DNA of 64,000 bases. Origin: Planctomycetota bacterium. GTDB taxonomy: Bacteria; Planctomycetota; Phycisphaerae; Phycisphaerales; UBA1924. The notes under the pieces are model-generated. The model was not told the origin of the DNA. It searched no databases and worked only from the letters and a program-made list of their open reading frames with translations. The stretch covers positions 1-64,000 of the forward strand of contig JAFIFX010000014.1 in the NCBI GenBank assembly GCA_020831805.1, given 5' to 3'. This document shows, piece after piece, positions 16,587-28,273 of the stretch. The position numbers and the translations under genes were made by a program. Position 1 is the stretch's first letter. The number at the start of each line of letters is the position of its first letter.

Positions 16587-17180
16587 TTATCGCCGCCGCA
16601 GGTAGTACACGACCCACGCATACTCGTCCGCGTCGACGCTGACGGGCACATACACCGTTCTCGTCCACACCCCGGTGTGGCGGCCGCGGCGGGAGCCGTA
16701 GCCGAAGCCGACGCCGTGCTGCTGCACCGGCCGGTCGCGGGCGACGCGCCGGGTGCCGACATAGTGGGCGGACCACACGGCGTAGTCCGCCCCGATCGAG
16801 CGGGCGAAGCGTTCGAGCGACCCGTCCTCTGGGCTGAGGTGGCTGGTGGAGCGGAAAACGCTGCGGCCAATGACGATGATGTCGTCGGGATGCTCGGAGA
16901 TCTGCAGGCCGCGGAGCAGCTCGGCCTGCTCTTCGAGGTGTTGTTCGCGGGTCCATTCCTCCCAGTGGATGTCGGAGTCGGCCCGGCGTTCCTCGATCGC
17001 GTGCAGGGTTTCGTCCAGGCGCGACCAGGGGACCTCGCGGATGACGACGGCGTCGGTGGGGGTGTATGACCCAGCGGGCGCGCCGCGGTAGTGGTCCTGC
17101 CATGTTGTCCTGCAGGCGGGCAGGGCCGCCAGCATGGCCAGCAGGAGCAGCATCAGCGGGCGGGCGGGGCTGGGGGTCAT
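16587..17180 (-). CDS. putative lipoprotein
   Basis: This 197-aa protein starts at ATG 17180 and has a lipoprotein signal ending MLAALPACRTTW (Cys near residue 23). The body includes a REQHLEEQAELLRGLQISEHP helix and a beta region near HYVGTRRVARDRPVQQHG, ending DEYAWVVYYLRRR. The middle segment VIGRSVFRSTSHLSPEDGSL then FARSIGADYAVWS resembles lipoproteins that hold a conserved hydrophobic pocket, but no family is certain. TAGGGT lies five bases before the ATG. It is the last gene on this strand before uvrC. Confidence 0.65.
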   Translation of the reverse strand: MTPSPARPLMLLLLAMLAALPACRTTWQDHYRGAPAGSYTPTDAVVIREVPWSRLDETLHAIEERRADSDIHWEEWTREQHLEEQAELLRGLQISEHPDDIIVIGRSVFRSTSHLSPEDGSLERFARSIGADYAVWSAHYVGTRRVARDRPVQQHGVGFGYGSRRGRHTGVWTRTVYVPVSVDADEYAWVVYYLRRR

Positions 17181-17233
17181 CTTAAACCCTAGACCGCCCG
17201 GGCCCGGGCCGGGCTGACGCGAAAACCTGGCGA

Positions 17234-17923
17234 TTAGGGCGAGCCGGCGGCCTGGGCTTCCAGACGCCGGCGCAGCTCCTCGGGCTCGAGCCGCTCGACA
17301 TGGCCGTCGGCGTAGAGCACTGATCGATTGCCCGGGGCCTGCGGGGCGTCCTCGTACACGATGATGCGGTTGGGGTCCCCGTCGGCGGGCCCGGCCCCGA
17401 TGTACACGAAGGTGGAGCCGTGCCGGGCCGGGTCGAAGCCGCCGTACTGGACGAACGCCTCGTTCAGCAGGAGTTGCTGCCAGTCGGCCTCGGGCGGGAA
17501 CTGGTCGTCGTTGCGGGCGGCGTACTGCTGCAGGCCCACGCCGATCTCGCGGAGCTTGGTCTGGGCGTTCAACTCCGCGGCGGTCATGCGGGCCTTGCCG
17601 ATGGCCGGCAGCAGGATGCCGATCTGAAGGCAGGTGCTCATGATACCGATCGCGCCCAGCGTCGTGCCCGCGATGGCGAAGCCAAGACCGCTGGGTCCGT
17701 CGGGCTTGGAGGTGCGGGTGATCGCGATGATGCCCATCACGACGGCCGCCACGCCGATCGGCCCGATGCACAGCGACAGGATCCCCACGATCATCGACCA
17801 CAACGCGAGCTGCGACAGCGGGCGGCTCTGGTCGTGCCCGCCGCCCCCGGGCCCGTGCGGCCCGCCCGGCGGCGGGGGAGGCGGGGGGTGCATCGGCGTC
17901 GGGTGTGTGGTGTGCTGGGTCAT
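17234..17923 (-). CDS. DUF4190 membrane protein with H-X9-DG-like ending
   Basis: This 229-aa protein has a Pro/Gly/His-rich cytoplasmic start, two membrane helices of DUF4190 type (SLCIGPIGVAAVVMGIIAIT and GLGFAIAGTTLGAIGIM), then a third hydrophobic stretch that reads LLPAIGKAR. The following region (LREIGVGLQQYAARNDDQFPP) and the ending RSVLYADGHVERL follow the pattern of planctomycete DUF1559-type pseudopilins, here without a prepilin cleavage site. AAGGA sits nine bases upstream of ATG 17923. It lies downstream of the methyltransferase on the same strand. Confidence 0.75.
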   Translation of the reverse strand: MTQHTTHPTPMHPPPPPPPGGPHGPGGGGHDQSRPLSQLALWSMIVGILSLCIGPIGVAAVVMGIIAITRTSKPDGPSGLGFAIAGTTLGAIGIMSTCLQIGILLPAIGKARMTAAELNAQTKLREIGVGLQQYAARNDDQFPPEADWQQLLLNEAFVQYGGFDPARHGSTFVYIGAGPADGDPNRIIVYEDAPQAPGNRSVLYADGHVERLEPEELRRRLEAQAAGSP

Positions 17924-17987
17924 CCCGTGTTCCTTGTGCGCGCTGGCGGCGTGGGTGGACCGGCCATCGAGGTTGATTGGAAAGCGA

Positions 17988-18923
17988 TCAGCCTGATTTC
18001 CGGGCGGCGATGACGGACTGGTCGAACTTGCCGTGCTTCTCGGCAGGGGTGAACCGGATCTGCGTGAAGAACCGCGACCATTTCGCGCTCGCGAATCCCT
18101 CCGGCACGACCGCCTCGCCGTAGTAGTCGTCCGGCCAGTGCTGGCCGTTGTTCGCGCCGTCGAAGCAGAACTCGCCGCGGTCGTAGCGCTGCTTCCAGGC
18201 CTCGGGATCCCGGAACGACGCGGCCGTGCCGAGCGCATGGGGTGGGATCTCCGGCTGCCGTCGGACGGATTCGGTATAGTCGATGAATGCCCGGCATCGC
18301 GTCGTCACGACCAGCACGCCGCCGGGTCGCAGCACGCGGGCCAGTTCCTCCACCCAGGCCATGTGCGCGTCCTCGCTGAGGTGGCTGAAGACCGAGTACG
18401 CGACGATCAGATCCGCCGATGCTTCGGAAAGCTCGGTCGGCGGCAGGTACGGGATCTTGATGAGTTCGCAGCCGAGCCTTGTTTCGCGGCAAATCGCCAA
18501 CGCCTGGTCGGCCACATCGCAGCCGGTGATCCGGGCGGGGTCGAAATCCCGGAAGAGCGTCTGCGTGATCCGGCCCCAGCCGCAGCCGAAGTCGAGGACC
18601 TCCAGCCCGGGCCGGTCCAAGTCCAGCCCGAGGGCGCGCGCCTCGCCCAGGAACAGGTTCGTCGCGTCGATGGCCTGCGTGAAGGTGTCCCGGTTGCTGC
18701 GCCCGGTGAACTGCTTCTGGAACTGTTCCTCGGGCAGCGCCGGAAACAGCCTGCGCAGGCACGGGTGCTCGGCCCGCCCGTCGGTCAGCGCCCAGAGCCA
18801 CTCGGCGTCCGGGCACCCGCGGAACAGCTCGCGCAGGGTTGTGCTATCGCTGGCGGTGTCCAGCCCGACGCGGCCGGGTCCGGCATCCGTCCGGGACTGA
18901 CTGTGAATAAACGGGATCTTCAT
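17988..18923 (-). CDS. class I SAM-dependent methyltransferase
   Basis: This 311-aa cytoplasmic enzyme carries the SAM-binding motif I VLDFGCGWGRI (about residues 108-118), an acidic motif II region (ITGCDVADQAL) and ADLIVAYSVFSHLSEDAH, typical of methyltransferase type 11/25 folds. The C-terminal part has HWPDDYYGEAVVPEGF. The substrate is unknown. A GGAGG eight bases upstream supports ATG 18923. The gene starts 15 bases after leuS and is probably co-transcribed with it. Confidence 0.82.
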   Translation of the reverse strand: MKIPFIHSQSRTDAGPGRVGLDTASDSTTLRELFRGCPDAEWLWALTDGRAEHPCLRRLFPALPEEQFQKQFTGRSNRDTFTQAIDATNLFLGEARALGLDLDRPGLEVLDFGCGWGRITQTLFRDFDPARITGCDVADQALAICRETRLGCELIKIPYLPPTELSEASADLIVAYSVFSHLSEDAHMAWVEELARVLRPGGVLVVTTRCRAFIDYTESVRRQPEIPPHALGTAASFRDPEAWKQRYDRGEFCFDGANNGQHWPDDYYGEAVVPEGFASAKWSRFFTQIRFTPAEKHGKFDQSVIAARKSG

Positions 18924-18938
18924 GGCCGGTACCTCCGC

Positions 18939-21812
<2,874 letters not shown>

Positions 21813-21886
21813 GGTGTCATTGCCCTGCGGGAAGCCCGAACGAAGATACCCGGAATCACCCGGGCTGTTGTGCCGGTTTCAGCAAA

Positions 21887-21908
21887 AGGCCCCGCCGACG
21901 CGGGGCCT
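21887..21908 (-). terminator. terminator of the folC operon
   Basis: AGGCCCCGC, four bases and GCGGGGCCT form a 9-bp stem. On the minus strand it is followed by TTTT. It lies beyond the stop of the last gene of the operon that ends at 22025. Confidence 0.65.
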
Positions 21909-22024
21909 CCGGAAAGCCTGAGCGGGGGAGGAGCGCAGCGTCAGCGGGGGCCCAAGCCCCTCCGAAGCCGCGAGATGGACCCTCCCAGGAGAATCATCCG
22001 CCGACTATAGGGAGCGATCCCGGA

Positions 22025-22498
22025 TCAGGGTTCGGCGCCCGGGCCGGCCGCCCACTTCACCGCCCGCCCGACCAGCACCACCCGGTGCACCGGGCGCGTC
22101 GCGTAGGCCGCGCCGCCGGGCCGCTGGCGGTTGCGGTCGTCTTCCAGCCCGCCCAGGGGTGGCTCGATACCCCCGCCGTCCAGGTCCATCACGAACGCCT
22201 CGTCGATCAGGACCGCGTCGGCCCCGACCGAGGCGCCCTGGCGATGCAGCGCCCGCTCGGCCGCCCGGCGGGCCTCGTCGATGCGGCCCTCGAACCGCGC
22301 GTCCGCCGTCGCCCGCACCCGTCCGACCACGGTGTATGCCCGCTCGGGCTCCCCGCTGAGGACCCCGACCGCGTCGGCGGGCACCCCCTCGACCATCTCA
22401 ACGCCCGGCGCGGGCCGCACCGAGCCGTGCCCGGTCTCGCACGCGGGCAGACCGCACCCCGCCAGCATCAGCACCACACCCGCACGCCAACGGCTCAT
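22025..22498 (-). CDS. putative lipoprotein, last gene of the folC operon
   Basis: This 157-aa protein starts MSRWRAGVVLMLAGCGLPAC, a lipoprotein signal with two candidate cysteines (residues 15 and 20). The body contains AYTVVGRVRATADARFEG and ALHRQGASVGADAVLIDE, resembling small envelope proteins with a 'Gly-Ala-Asp-Ala-hydrophobic' strand. Its ATG overlaps the stop of the gene before it in the arrangement ATGA, so translation is coupled. A terminator follows at 21887-21908. Function unknown. Confidence 0.7.
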   Translation of the reverse strand: MSRWRAGVVLMLAGCGLPACETGHGSVRPAPGVEMVEGVPADAVGVLSGEPERAYTVVGRVRATADARFEGRIDEARRAAERALHRQGASVGADAVLIDEAFVMDLDGGGIEPPLGGLEDDRNRQRPGGAAYATRPVHRVVLVGRAVKWAAGPGAEP

Positions 22499-23628
22499 CA
22501 CGGCACCTCCCGTGCGGGATTGAAGACCCGGTCCCCGGCCCCGTCCGGATCCATCGCGGTCCCCCCGTCGTCGATGCGGTTCGGCCCCATCGACCACAGC
22601 CGGTAGCCCGATTCCGGCCGCTCGGCCCGGGCGTCGATCAGCCGGTAGCCGAATAGTTCCCCGAACCCGAACGGGTCCACCGGCACGCGCCCGAACTCGA
22701 TCGGGACCAGTTCCCCGAGCCGTTGCGGATAGCCCCCGGTCCGGGCCCGGAAGCGTTCCAGGCCGAGCATGACCGCCAGGCCCACCCGCTCGGCCCGGGC
22801 CGCCCGGCGGGCGTCGATGACGGCGTCGATGTCGGGTAGGAAGGCCATCGCCTCGGGGTGCTCGCCGCGGCGGAGCGCGTCGGCCGTGGCCTCGACCCGG
22901 GCCGCCGCCCCGGGCCGGCCGCGGGCGGAGAGGTCCAGGTCCGTGTACAGCCGCCCGATCAGCCGGGCCGCGCCGTGCGCGCCCGCCTCGGCGCACGCGC
23001 GCAGGGCCCGTTCCCGCTCCACGCGGATGGCCCAGTCGATGCCGAAGCCCGCGGCGTCGTCGTTGAGCGCGGTCAGCATCGCCAGCCCGGGGTCGCCCGG
23101 CCCGAAGACCCCGCGCGAGACGGCATCCTGCAACGCCCGGTCCACCGCCGCCCCGGCCGCGAACCGCTCGACCGCCCCTTGCAGGCCGGCGTCCACGCCC
23201 ATGCCCGCCTCGATCCGCCCCGCCAGCGCGGCCAGCGCGATGACCGCGTGCCCGTCGGCGCGGTCCGAGGCCGCACGCACCGCGTCGGCGATCGTGTGCA
23301 TCGCGTCGGGCCAGCGCGCGTCGGGCGCCGCCGCGTGCGCCGGCGGCGTGATCTGCTCGGGCCAGCCGTCCTCGGGCACGATGTCCATCAATCGTTCGAT
23401 GGTCAGCGGGCCGTGCGAACGGGCTTCGCGCAGCGTGGCGCCGGCCGCCACCCATTCCGACCAGCCCTCTCCCGGGGTGCGTCCGACCTCGTCGGCCTCG
23501 GCGTGCCAGCGGGCGGCCCAGCCCGCGTCGGAGGTGGGCAGGCCGGTCGGTCGAAGCGACCACCACGCCGCCAACGCCAGCAGGATCGCGCCGACCAGCA
23601 GCACGGCCACACCCGCACGCCGGTTCAT
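22498..23628 (-). CDS. pseudopilin-like membrane protein, paralogue 2 of the folC operon
   Basis: This 376-aa protein has one N-terminal membrane helix (VAVLLVGAILLALAAWWSL), a long helical Ala-rich region and a C-terminal domain resembling that of type II secretion pseudopilins: LERFRARTGGYPQRLGEL, then VPVDPFGFGELFGYRL and YRLWSMGPNRIDDGG. There is no prepilin peptidase site. Its start overlaps the preceding gene by ATGA and its stop overlaps the next gene the same way. The C-terminal domain is shared with the gene at 23625-24854, so the two arose by duplication. Confidence 0.7.
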   Translation of the reverse strand: MNRRAGVAVLLVGAILLALAAWWSLRPTGLPTSDAGWAARWHAEADEVGRTPGEGWSEWVAAGATLREARSHGPLTIERLMDIVPEDGWPEQITPPAHAAAPDARWPDAMHTIADAVRAASDRADGHAVIALAALAGRIEAGMGVDAGLQGAVERFAAGAAVDRALQDAVSRGVFGPGDPGLAMLTALNDDAAGFGIDWAIRVERERALRACAEAGAHGAARLIGRLYTDLDLSARGRPGAAARVEATADALRRGEHPEAMAFLPDIDAVIDARRAARAERVGLAVMLGLERFRARTGGYPQRLGELVPIEFGRVPVDPFGFGELFGYRLIDARAERPESGYRLWSMGPNRIDDGGTAMDPDGAGDRVFNPAREVP

Positions 23629-24854
23629 GGCCCACCGCCCCCGGCGGCCGGCGGGGTGGCGCGCTGGTTGAACACATAGTCTCCCGGATAGTTCGGCGTG
23701 GTCAGGCCGGCGTCGGGGCCGAATGGGTCGACGACACCGCCGTTGTCCGTGCCGTTGGCGCCGACGGAATACAGCAGGTACGCTTCGGCCGGATCGTCCG
23801 ACCCGGGGTCGATCACGCGGTATGTCAGCGGTCTCGCGGCGTATCTGTCGTCCGGCACAGCGCCGAGATACCCGGGCGCCAGCGCTCCCAGCGTGTCGGG
23901 ATAGATGCCGTGCTCGATCCGCCACCGCTCCAGCGCGATCATGACCAGCAGGCCGTCGCGCCGGGTGCCTGGGGCCCTGAAGTGCAGGCCCGCCCGTTCC
24001 ATCGACGGAACGAGCATCTCCAGCATCGGCCGGCGCATCGCGTAGATGCGGTCGTGCTCCAGCCGATCCCCGATCCGCCTGGCCCGGTCCCTGGCCGCAC
24101 GATCCCCGTCCCGTTCGTACGCGACCCAGTCCTGAAGAATCCGCTCGTAGATTCGCGGTTCATCGCGGGCGCCGAACACGGCGCGTTGCTCCATGTGCTC
24201 GCTGATGATGCCCAGCCCCAGCTCCCGCTCCATCCGCAGCGACCAGGCGATGTCCGGGAGCGGGGCCGCCTCAAGGAGCGCGATGATCCGCGCGCCGTCC
24301 GAAGCGGCGATGACGCCGGTGTGATCGCCCGCGGTATCGAGCACCTGCGTGACGATGTGACCCTGAATCATCCCGGCGAACAGCGTGCCGGAAGCCTCTG
24401 AGACGCGGGCCAGCGCCCAGGCGCGTTCGATCCACGCCGCCGCGGCATCCGTGTCGCCCGCGTCGAGCGCGTCGGAGAGGCCCGGAATCACGAACTCCTG
24501 CATCAGACGGCGCATGCCCATGAGCTGCGGCGTGACCTGGTCGTATGCGGCCTCGGTGCCGGCCAAGGCCGGGGCCGGGACCGTGAACCGCCCGACCGGG
24601 ACCAGCCGGTCGAGCAGCACGGCCGCGTCGTCCCGCACCGTCGCGGTTTCCAGGTCGGGCGAGATATCGAGCCAGGTATCCCACCCCTCCCCCGGCATGC
24701 GGTCAAACTCCTGCGCCGCGGCGTCCCAGCGTTCGGTCCACCCCTGGGTGGTGCTCGGGTATGACGGGGTGTCCAGGGAACACCGGGCCGTCGTGATGAT
24801 CAGGGCAAGGGCCACGGCGGCGATCGACGCGATCAGCGCGCGCCGGCGTGTCAC
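23625..24854 (-). CDS. pseudopilin-like membrane protein, paralogue 1 of the folC operon
   Basis: This 409-aa protein starts with GTG that overlaps the folC stop as GTGA. It has one membrane helix (LIASIAAVALALIITTARC), a helical middle (ALDAGDTDAAAAWIERAWAL) and a C-terminal domain with LERWRIEHGIYPDTLGALAP, VPDDRYAARPLTYRV and YLLYSVGANGTDNGG. The last motif matches its downstream paralogue and the calcium-binding end of GspG-type pseudopilins. It is probably anchored in the inner membrane facing outward. A link to folate metabolism is suggested only by the overlapping genes. Confidence 0.7.
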   Translation of the reverse strand: MTRRRALIASIAAVALALIITTARCSLDTPSYPSTTQGWTERWDAAAQEFDRMPGEGWDTWLDISPDLETATVRDDAAVLLDRLVPVGRFTVPAPALAGTEAAYDQVTPQLMGMRRLMQEFVIPGLSDALDAGDTDAAAAWIERAWALARVSEASGTLFAGMIQGHIVTQVLDTAGDHTGVIAASDGARIIALLEAAPLPDIAWSLRMERELGLGIISEHMEQRAVFGARDEPRIYERILQDWVAYERDGDRAARDRARRIGDRLEHDRIYAMRRPMLEMLVPSMERAGLHFRAPGTRRDGLLVMIALERWRIEHGIYPDTLGALAPGYLGAVPDDRYAARPLTYRVIDPGSDDPAEAYLLYSVGANGTDNGGVVDPFGPDAGLTTPNYPGDYVFNQRATPPAAGGGGP

Positions 24855-26299
24855 GCACCGGCTCCCGTGCCGCCGGCCCGCAGCTTCCTCGCCTCGAACA
24901 GCGCCTTCGCCTCGCCGGCGAGGTAGAAGCTGCCCAGGACCAGGACCACATCGCCCGCCTGCACCGCGCGGGCGGCGGCGTTGATCGCGTCCTTGAGCGT
25001 CGGCGCGGTCTGGGCCATCGGCCCGTCGGCGTGCTCGGCGAACCGGGCGGCCAGCTCATCGGGGTCCATCGCCCGCGGGTTGACCGACGATTTCGTGAAG
25101 ATCACCTTGTCCGCGCCCCGCGACAGCTCGCGGAGCATGCCCTCCACATCCTTGTCGGACGCGCAGCCGAAGACGACCACCATCGAGTCATACTTCATGT
25201 GCGCCCCGGCGGCGCGCAGCGTGGCCCGCACGCTCTCGGGCGTGTGCGCCCCGTCGACGATGATGCGCGGCGGGGCATGGATCTCCTCCAGCCGCGCCCG
25301 GCGCGGCGTGCGCTCCAGACCGGCCGCCACCGACCGCTCGGGCAGGTCGAAGCCGCGCTCGCGCAGCTCGCAGAGGATCGCCAGCGCCAGGCCGCAGTTG
25401 ACCGCCTGGTGCTCGCCCAGCAGCGGCACGGACAGGTGCTCGAACCCCTTGCCCTCCTCGCCCACGCAGACCCTCGGGTGCGGCCCGCGCCCGTGCGCCG
25501 CCTCGAACCGGCACGAGTACACGACCTCATCGCCCAGCACACGGAACAACGCGCCGACCTCCGCGGCCTTCTCGCGGAAGACGCCGACGACCGTCTCGCC
25601 CTGCGGCACGCTGATCGCGACGACACCGGGCTTCATGATCCCGGCCTTCTCGCCGGCAATCTTTTCGACGGTGTCGCCGAGGATCTGGACATGCTCGAGC
25701 TGGATCTGGGTGAGCCCGACGATGGCGGGCTTGACGATATTCGTGCAGTCCAGCCGCCCGCCCAGGCCGACCTCCATGACGGCCACATCCACGGCCTGCT
25801 CGGCGAAGACCAGCAGGCCCAGGGCCGTCATAATCTCGAAGAAGGTGGCCGGGCCGTGCTCGTCCACGATCGCCCGCTCCGCGTCGCACACGCGGGCCAT
25901 GGCCTCGGCAAACAGCGTTTGCGAGACCAGCTCCCCGCCGATGCGCACCCGCTCGCGCACGTCCACGAGGTGGGGCGAGGTGAACAGCCCGGTCGTGTAG
26001 CCGCACGCCTCCAGGCAGCTTGCCACCATCTCGCACGCCGACCCCTTGCCCTTCGACCCGGCGATGTGCACCACCGTCAGCGTGTCCTGCGGATTCCCGA
26101 GCGCCGAAGCGAGGGCGTGCATCCGATCGAGCTTGAACTGATCGGCCAGCACGCGGTCCTGGCGCGCCTTCTCCAGATTCGTCCGCTGATTCAGGTATAC
26201 CAGCGCGGCATCGTAATCCACAAAAACACCGTCGCCTTCCGTCCTTGTCGCCGTCGCCGTCATCGTGCCCCCAATCGGCGTTGCGGTACGATCGTCCAT
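24851..26299 (-). CDS. folC: bifunctional folylpolyglutamate/dihydrofolate synthase
   Basis: This 482-aa Mur-ligase-family enzyme adds glutamate to dihydropteroate or folates using ATP. The P-loop is HIAGSKGKGSACEMV, followed by the substrate loop FTSPHLVDVRERVRI, the metal-binding Glu/His block VMEVGLGGRLDCTN, and the C-terminal Asp of IIVDGAHTPESV. Length is at the upper end of the family (420-480 aa), mainly from the N-terminal extension. ATG 26299 is preceded by TACACT with seven bases between, and TTGGAT 16 bases further up. Its stop overlaps the next gene as GTGA, heading a four-gene coupled operon. Confidence 0.92.
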   Translation of the reverse strand: MDDRTATPIGGTMTATATRTEGDGVFVDYDAALVYLNQRTNLEKARQDRVLADQFKLDRMHALASALGNPQDTLTVVHIAGSKGKGSACEMVASCLEACGYTTGLFTSPHLVDVRERVRIGGELVSQTLFAEAMARVCDAERAIVDEHGPATFFEIMTALGLLVFAEQAVDVAVMEVGLGGRLDCTNIVKPAIVGLTQIQLEHVQILGDTVEKIAGEKAGIMKPGVVAISVPQGETVVGVFREKAAEVGALFRVLGDEVVYSCRFEAAHGRGPHPRVCVGEEGKGFEHLSVPLLGEHQAVNCGLALAILCELRERGFDLPERSVAAGLERTPRRARLEEIHAPPRIIVDGAHTPESVRATLRAAGAHMKYDSMVVVFGCASDKDVEGMLRELSRGADKVIFTKSSVNPRAMDPDELAARFAEHADGPMAQTAPTLKDAINAAARAVQAGDVVLVLGSFYLAGEAKALFEARKLRAGGTGAGA

Positions 26300-26306
26300 C
26301 CGGCTC

Positions 26307-26334
26307 AGTGTACGCGCGAACCGCCCCGATCCAA
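26307..26334 (-). promoter_or_regulatory. promoter of the folC operon
   Basis: On the minus strand: TTGGAT, 16 bases, TACACT, seven bases, ATG. This is the only leaderless-type promoter in the window with a fair -35. Confidence 0.6.
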
Positions 26335-26374
26335 TCGGGAATCTCCCGGAAAAGATCGCGCGAACGCGCCGCGG

Positions 26375-27139
26375 TCAGCCGGCCGATTCGACCATGATCC
26401 GCTTCATCTCCGCAACCGCGCCCCGCATCCCCGTGTACACCGCTCTGGACACGATCGCGTGCCCGATGTGCAGTTCCTCGATGCCCTCGAGGGCCGCCAC
26501 CGGGCGGACATTGTGGTAGTTCAGCGCGTGCCCCGCGTTGAACCGCATGCCCATTTCCCGGATACGGCGTCCGGCCTGCTCCACCGCCCCGAGCGCGTCG
26601 ATCAGTTCGCGCCGGCGCATGTCACCCCCACAGGCGGCGAACGCCCGGGCGTACGGCCCCGTGTGTACCTCGCACACATCGAACCCCAGCGCCGCCGCCG
26701 CCTCCACCTGCGCCGCCTCCGGGTCGATGAACGCGCTGACGATCATCCCCGCGTCCTTCAGCGACGCCACCACCCCCGCCAGACGCGCCCGCTGCCCGGC
26801 CACATCCAGCCCCCCCTCGGTCGTGACCTCGGCGCGGCCCTCGGGCACCAGCATCGCCGTGTGCGGCCGGACCTCGCACGCGATCCGGACCATCTCGTCC
26901 GTCGCGGCCATTTCCAGGTTCAGCTTGACCTTGACCAGCCGGTGCAGCAGCTCGACATCCCGGTCCTGGATATGCCGCCGGTCCTCACGCAGGTGCACCG
27001 TGATCCCGTCGGCCCCGCCCAGCTCGGCCTCATGGGCCGCCCGCACCGGGTCCGGCTCCCCGTCGTCGTGGCCGAAATCCCGGTACCGGGCCTGGCGGAC
27101 GGTGGCCACATGATCGATGTTCACGCCGAGCTGGATCAT
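26375..27139 (-). CDS. pdxJ: pyridoxine 5'-phosphate synthase
   Basis: This 254-aa TIM-barrel enzyme joins 3-amino-2-oxopropyl phosphate and 1-deoxyxylulose 5-phosphate to make pyridoxine phosphate in vitamin B6 synthesis. Family hallmarks are the start MIQLGVNIDHVATVRQAR, HLREDRRHIQD, NLEMAATDEMV, VPEGRAEVTTEGGLD and NAGHALNYHNVRP. ATG 27139 is preferred over the longer open frame: TACGAT lies five bases before it. The preceding gene on the strand is a hydroxyacid dehydrogenase, 52 bases upstream. Phosphohydroxythreonine for this pathway comes from a related class of dehydrogenases, but that link is inference. Confidence 0.95.
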   Translation of the reverse strand: MIQLGVNIDHVATVRQARYRDFGHDDGEPDPVRAAHEAELGGADGITVHLREDRRHIQDRDVELLHRLVKVKLNLEMAATDEMVRIACEVRPHTAMLVPEGRAEVTTEGGLDVAGQRARLAGVVASLKDAGMIVSAFIDPEAAQVEAAAALGFDVCEVHTGPYARAFAACGGDMRRRELIDALGAVEQAGRRIREMGMRFNAGHALNYHNVRPVAALEGIEELHIGHAIVSRAVYTGMRGAVAEMKRIMVESAG

Positions 27140-27191
27140 GGCCCATCGTAGGTGGGACCCACCCGGTTCCGGGCCGACGCCGCCCCCCCGG

Positions 27192-28130
27192 TCAGGCCCT
27201 CGCGGGCGCCCCCGCCAGCACCGCCCACACATCCCGCACCACCCAACTCATCGCGTCCTTGGCCCGCAGCGTGGCCGAGGCGATGTGCGGCGTCAGGTAC
27301 ACATTCGGCATCATCAGCAGCGGATACTCCACCGGGATCGGCTCGGGCTCGTGCACATCCAGCAGCGCCTGGGCCTCCGGGCGCGCCCGCATGAAGTCCG
27401 CGCACGCCCCCGGGTCCACCACGAACCCGCGGCTGGTGTTGATGAACACCACATCCTCTTTCATCCGCCCGAACGCCTCGGGCCCGACCAGACCCCGGTT
27501 GGTGGCCCGCCCGTCGACATGCACGGTCAGGAAGTCGCTGCGTTCCAGCAGTTCGTCGCGGGTCACGGGCTCGGCCCCCTCCCGCTCGCCCGCCGGGATG
27601 TCGCGCAGGTCGTGGTAGAGCACGCCCATCCCCAGCGCCCGCCCGGCCCGGGCCACCCTCGACCCGATCCGCCCGAACCCCCAGACGCCCAGCGTCGAAC
27701 CGGCCAACTGGCGCGGCGCAACCAAGTCCGCCCGCAGCGAGGTCCAGGCCTCCGGGTCCAGCGCCCGGTCCAGGTATCCCCGGGGTCGTGTCGCGTCGAG
27801 CATGCTCGCCAGCACGAACTCGACCACCGCCGCCGTGTTCGCGTCCGGCGTGCTGCACACCGCCACGCCCCGGGCCGCGCACGCGTCCTGGTCGATGTTG
27901 TCCAGCCCCACCCCCGCCCGGCCCACGACGCGCAGGCGCGGCATCCGCTCCAGCAGCGCGCCGTCCACCCGCGTGTAGGTCCGCACCACCAGGCCCTCGG
28001 CCCGGACCGCCGCCTCGGCGAAGCCGTCCTCGCCCGGGGCCGCGAGCACCACCTCCGCCCGCTCGCCCAGCCAGGCCAGAGGCCCGGGGGTCAGGGGTTC
28101 GGTCACCAGCACGGCGGGGCGGTCAGGCAT
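27192..28130 (-). CDS. D-2-hydroxyacid dehydrogenase (phosphoglycerate-dehydrogenase-like)
   Basis: This 312-aa NAD-dependent enzyme has the glycine-rich NAD fold (LGVWGFGRIGSRVARAGRAL, about residues 147-166), the signature INTSRGFVVD, the catalytic Arg region (VHVDGRATNRGLVG), Glu of DVHEPEPIP and the catalytic His of LTPHIASAT. It lacks the C-terminal ACT domain of many SerA enzymes. Candidates for its role are serine biosynthesis or, given pdxJ directly downstream, the 4-phosphoerythronate step of the B6 route. Neither is shown. AATGAT five bases before the ATG is an imperfect leaderless signal. It is divergent from the HU gene. Confidence 0.85.
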   Translation of the reverse strand: MPDRPAVLVTEPLTPGPLAWLGERAEVVLAAPGEDGFAEAAVRAEGLVVRTYTRVDGALLERMPRLRVVGRAGVGLDNIDQDACAARGVAVCSTPDANTAAVVEFVLASMLDATRPRGYLDRALDPEAWTSLRADLVAPRQLAGSTLGVWGFGRIGSRVARAGRALGMGVLYHDLRDIPAGEREGAEPVTRDELLERSDFLTVHVDGRATNRGLVGPEAFGRMKEDVVFINTSRGFVVDPGACADFMRARPEAQALLDVHEPEPIPVEYPLLMMPNVYLTPHIASATLRAKDAMSWVVRDVWAVLAGAPARA

Positions 28131-28273
28131 GCCGGATCATTGCGGGCCGGCCCCCCCGAAAACCGGCGGCGGCCCGGAAAATTGAACCATCCGGCCCCAA
28201 CCCGCCGATCGACAGTCCGGACCGGGAACCCCTCCTCCCCCCCGGACGACCCACAGACCGGAGACCAGCGGCC

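Noticed and set aside
21813-22024. T-box leader for leuS
   Set aside because: The region is 3' of the folC operon with a terminator pointing the right way, and no T-box-like sequence is visible.
24848-27151. 767-codon + strand frame opposite folC and pdxJ
   Set aside because: Both genes beneath it are recognised enzymes; the frame has no domain and no start signal.
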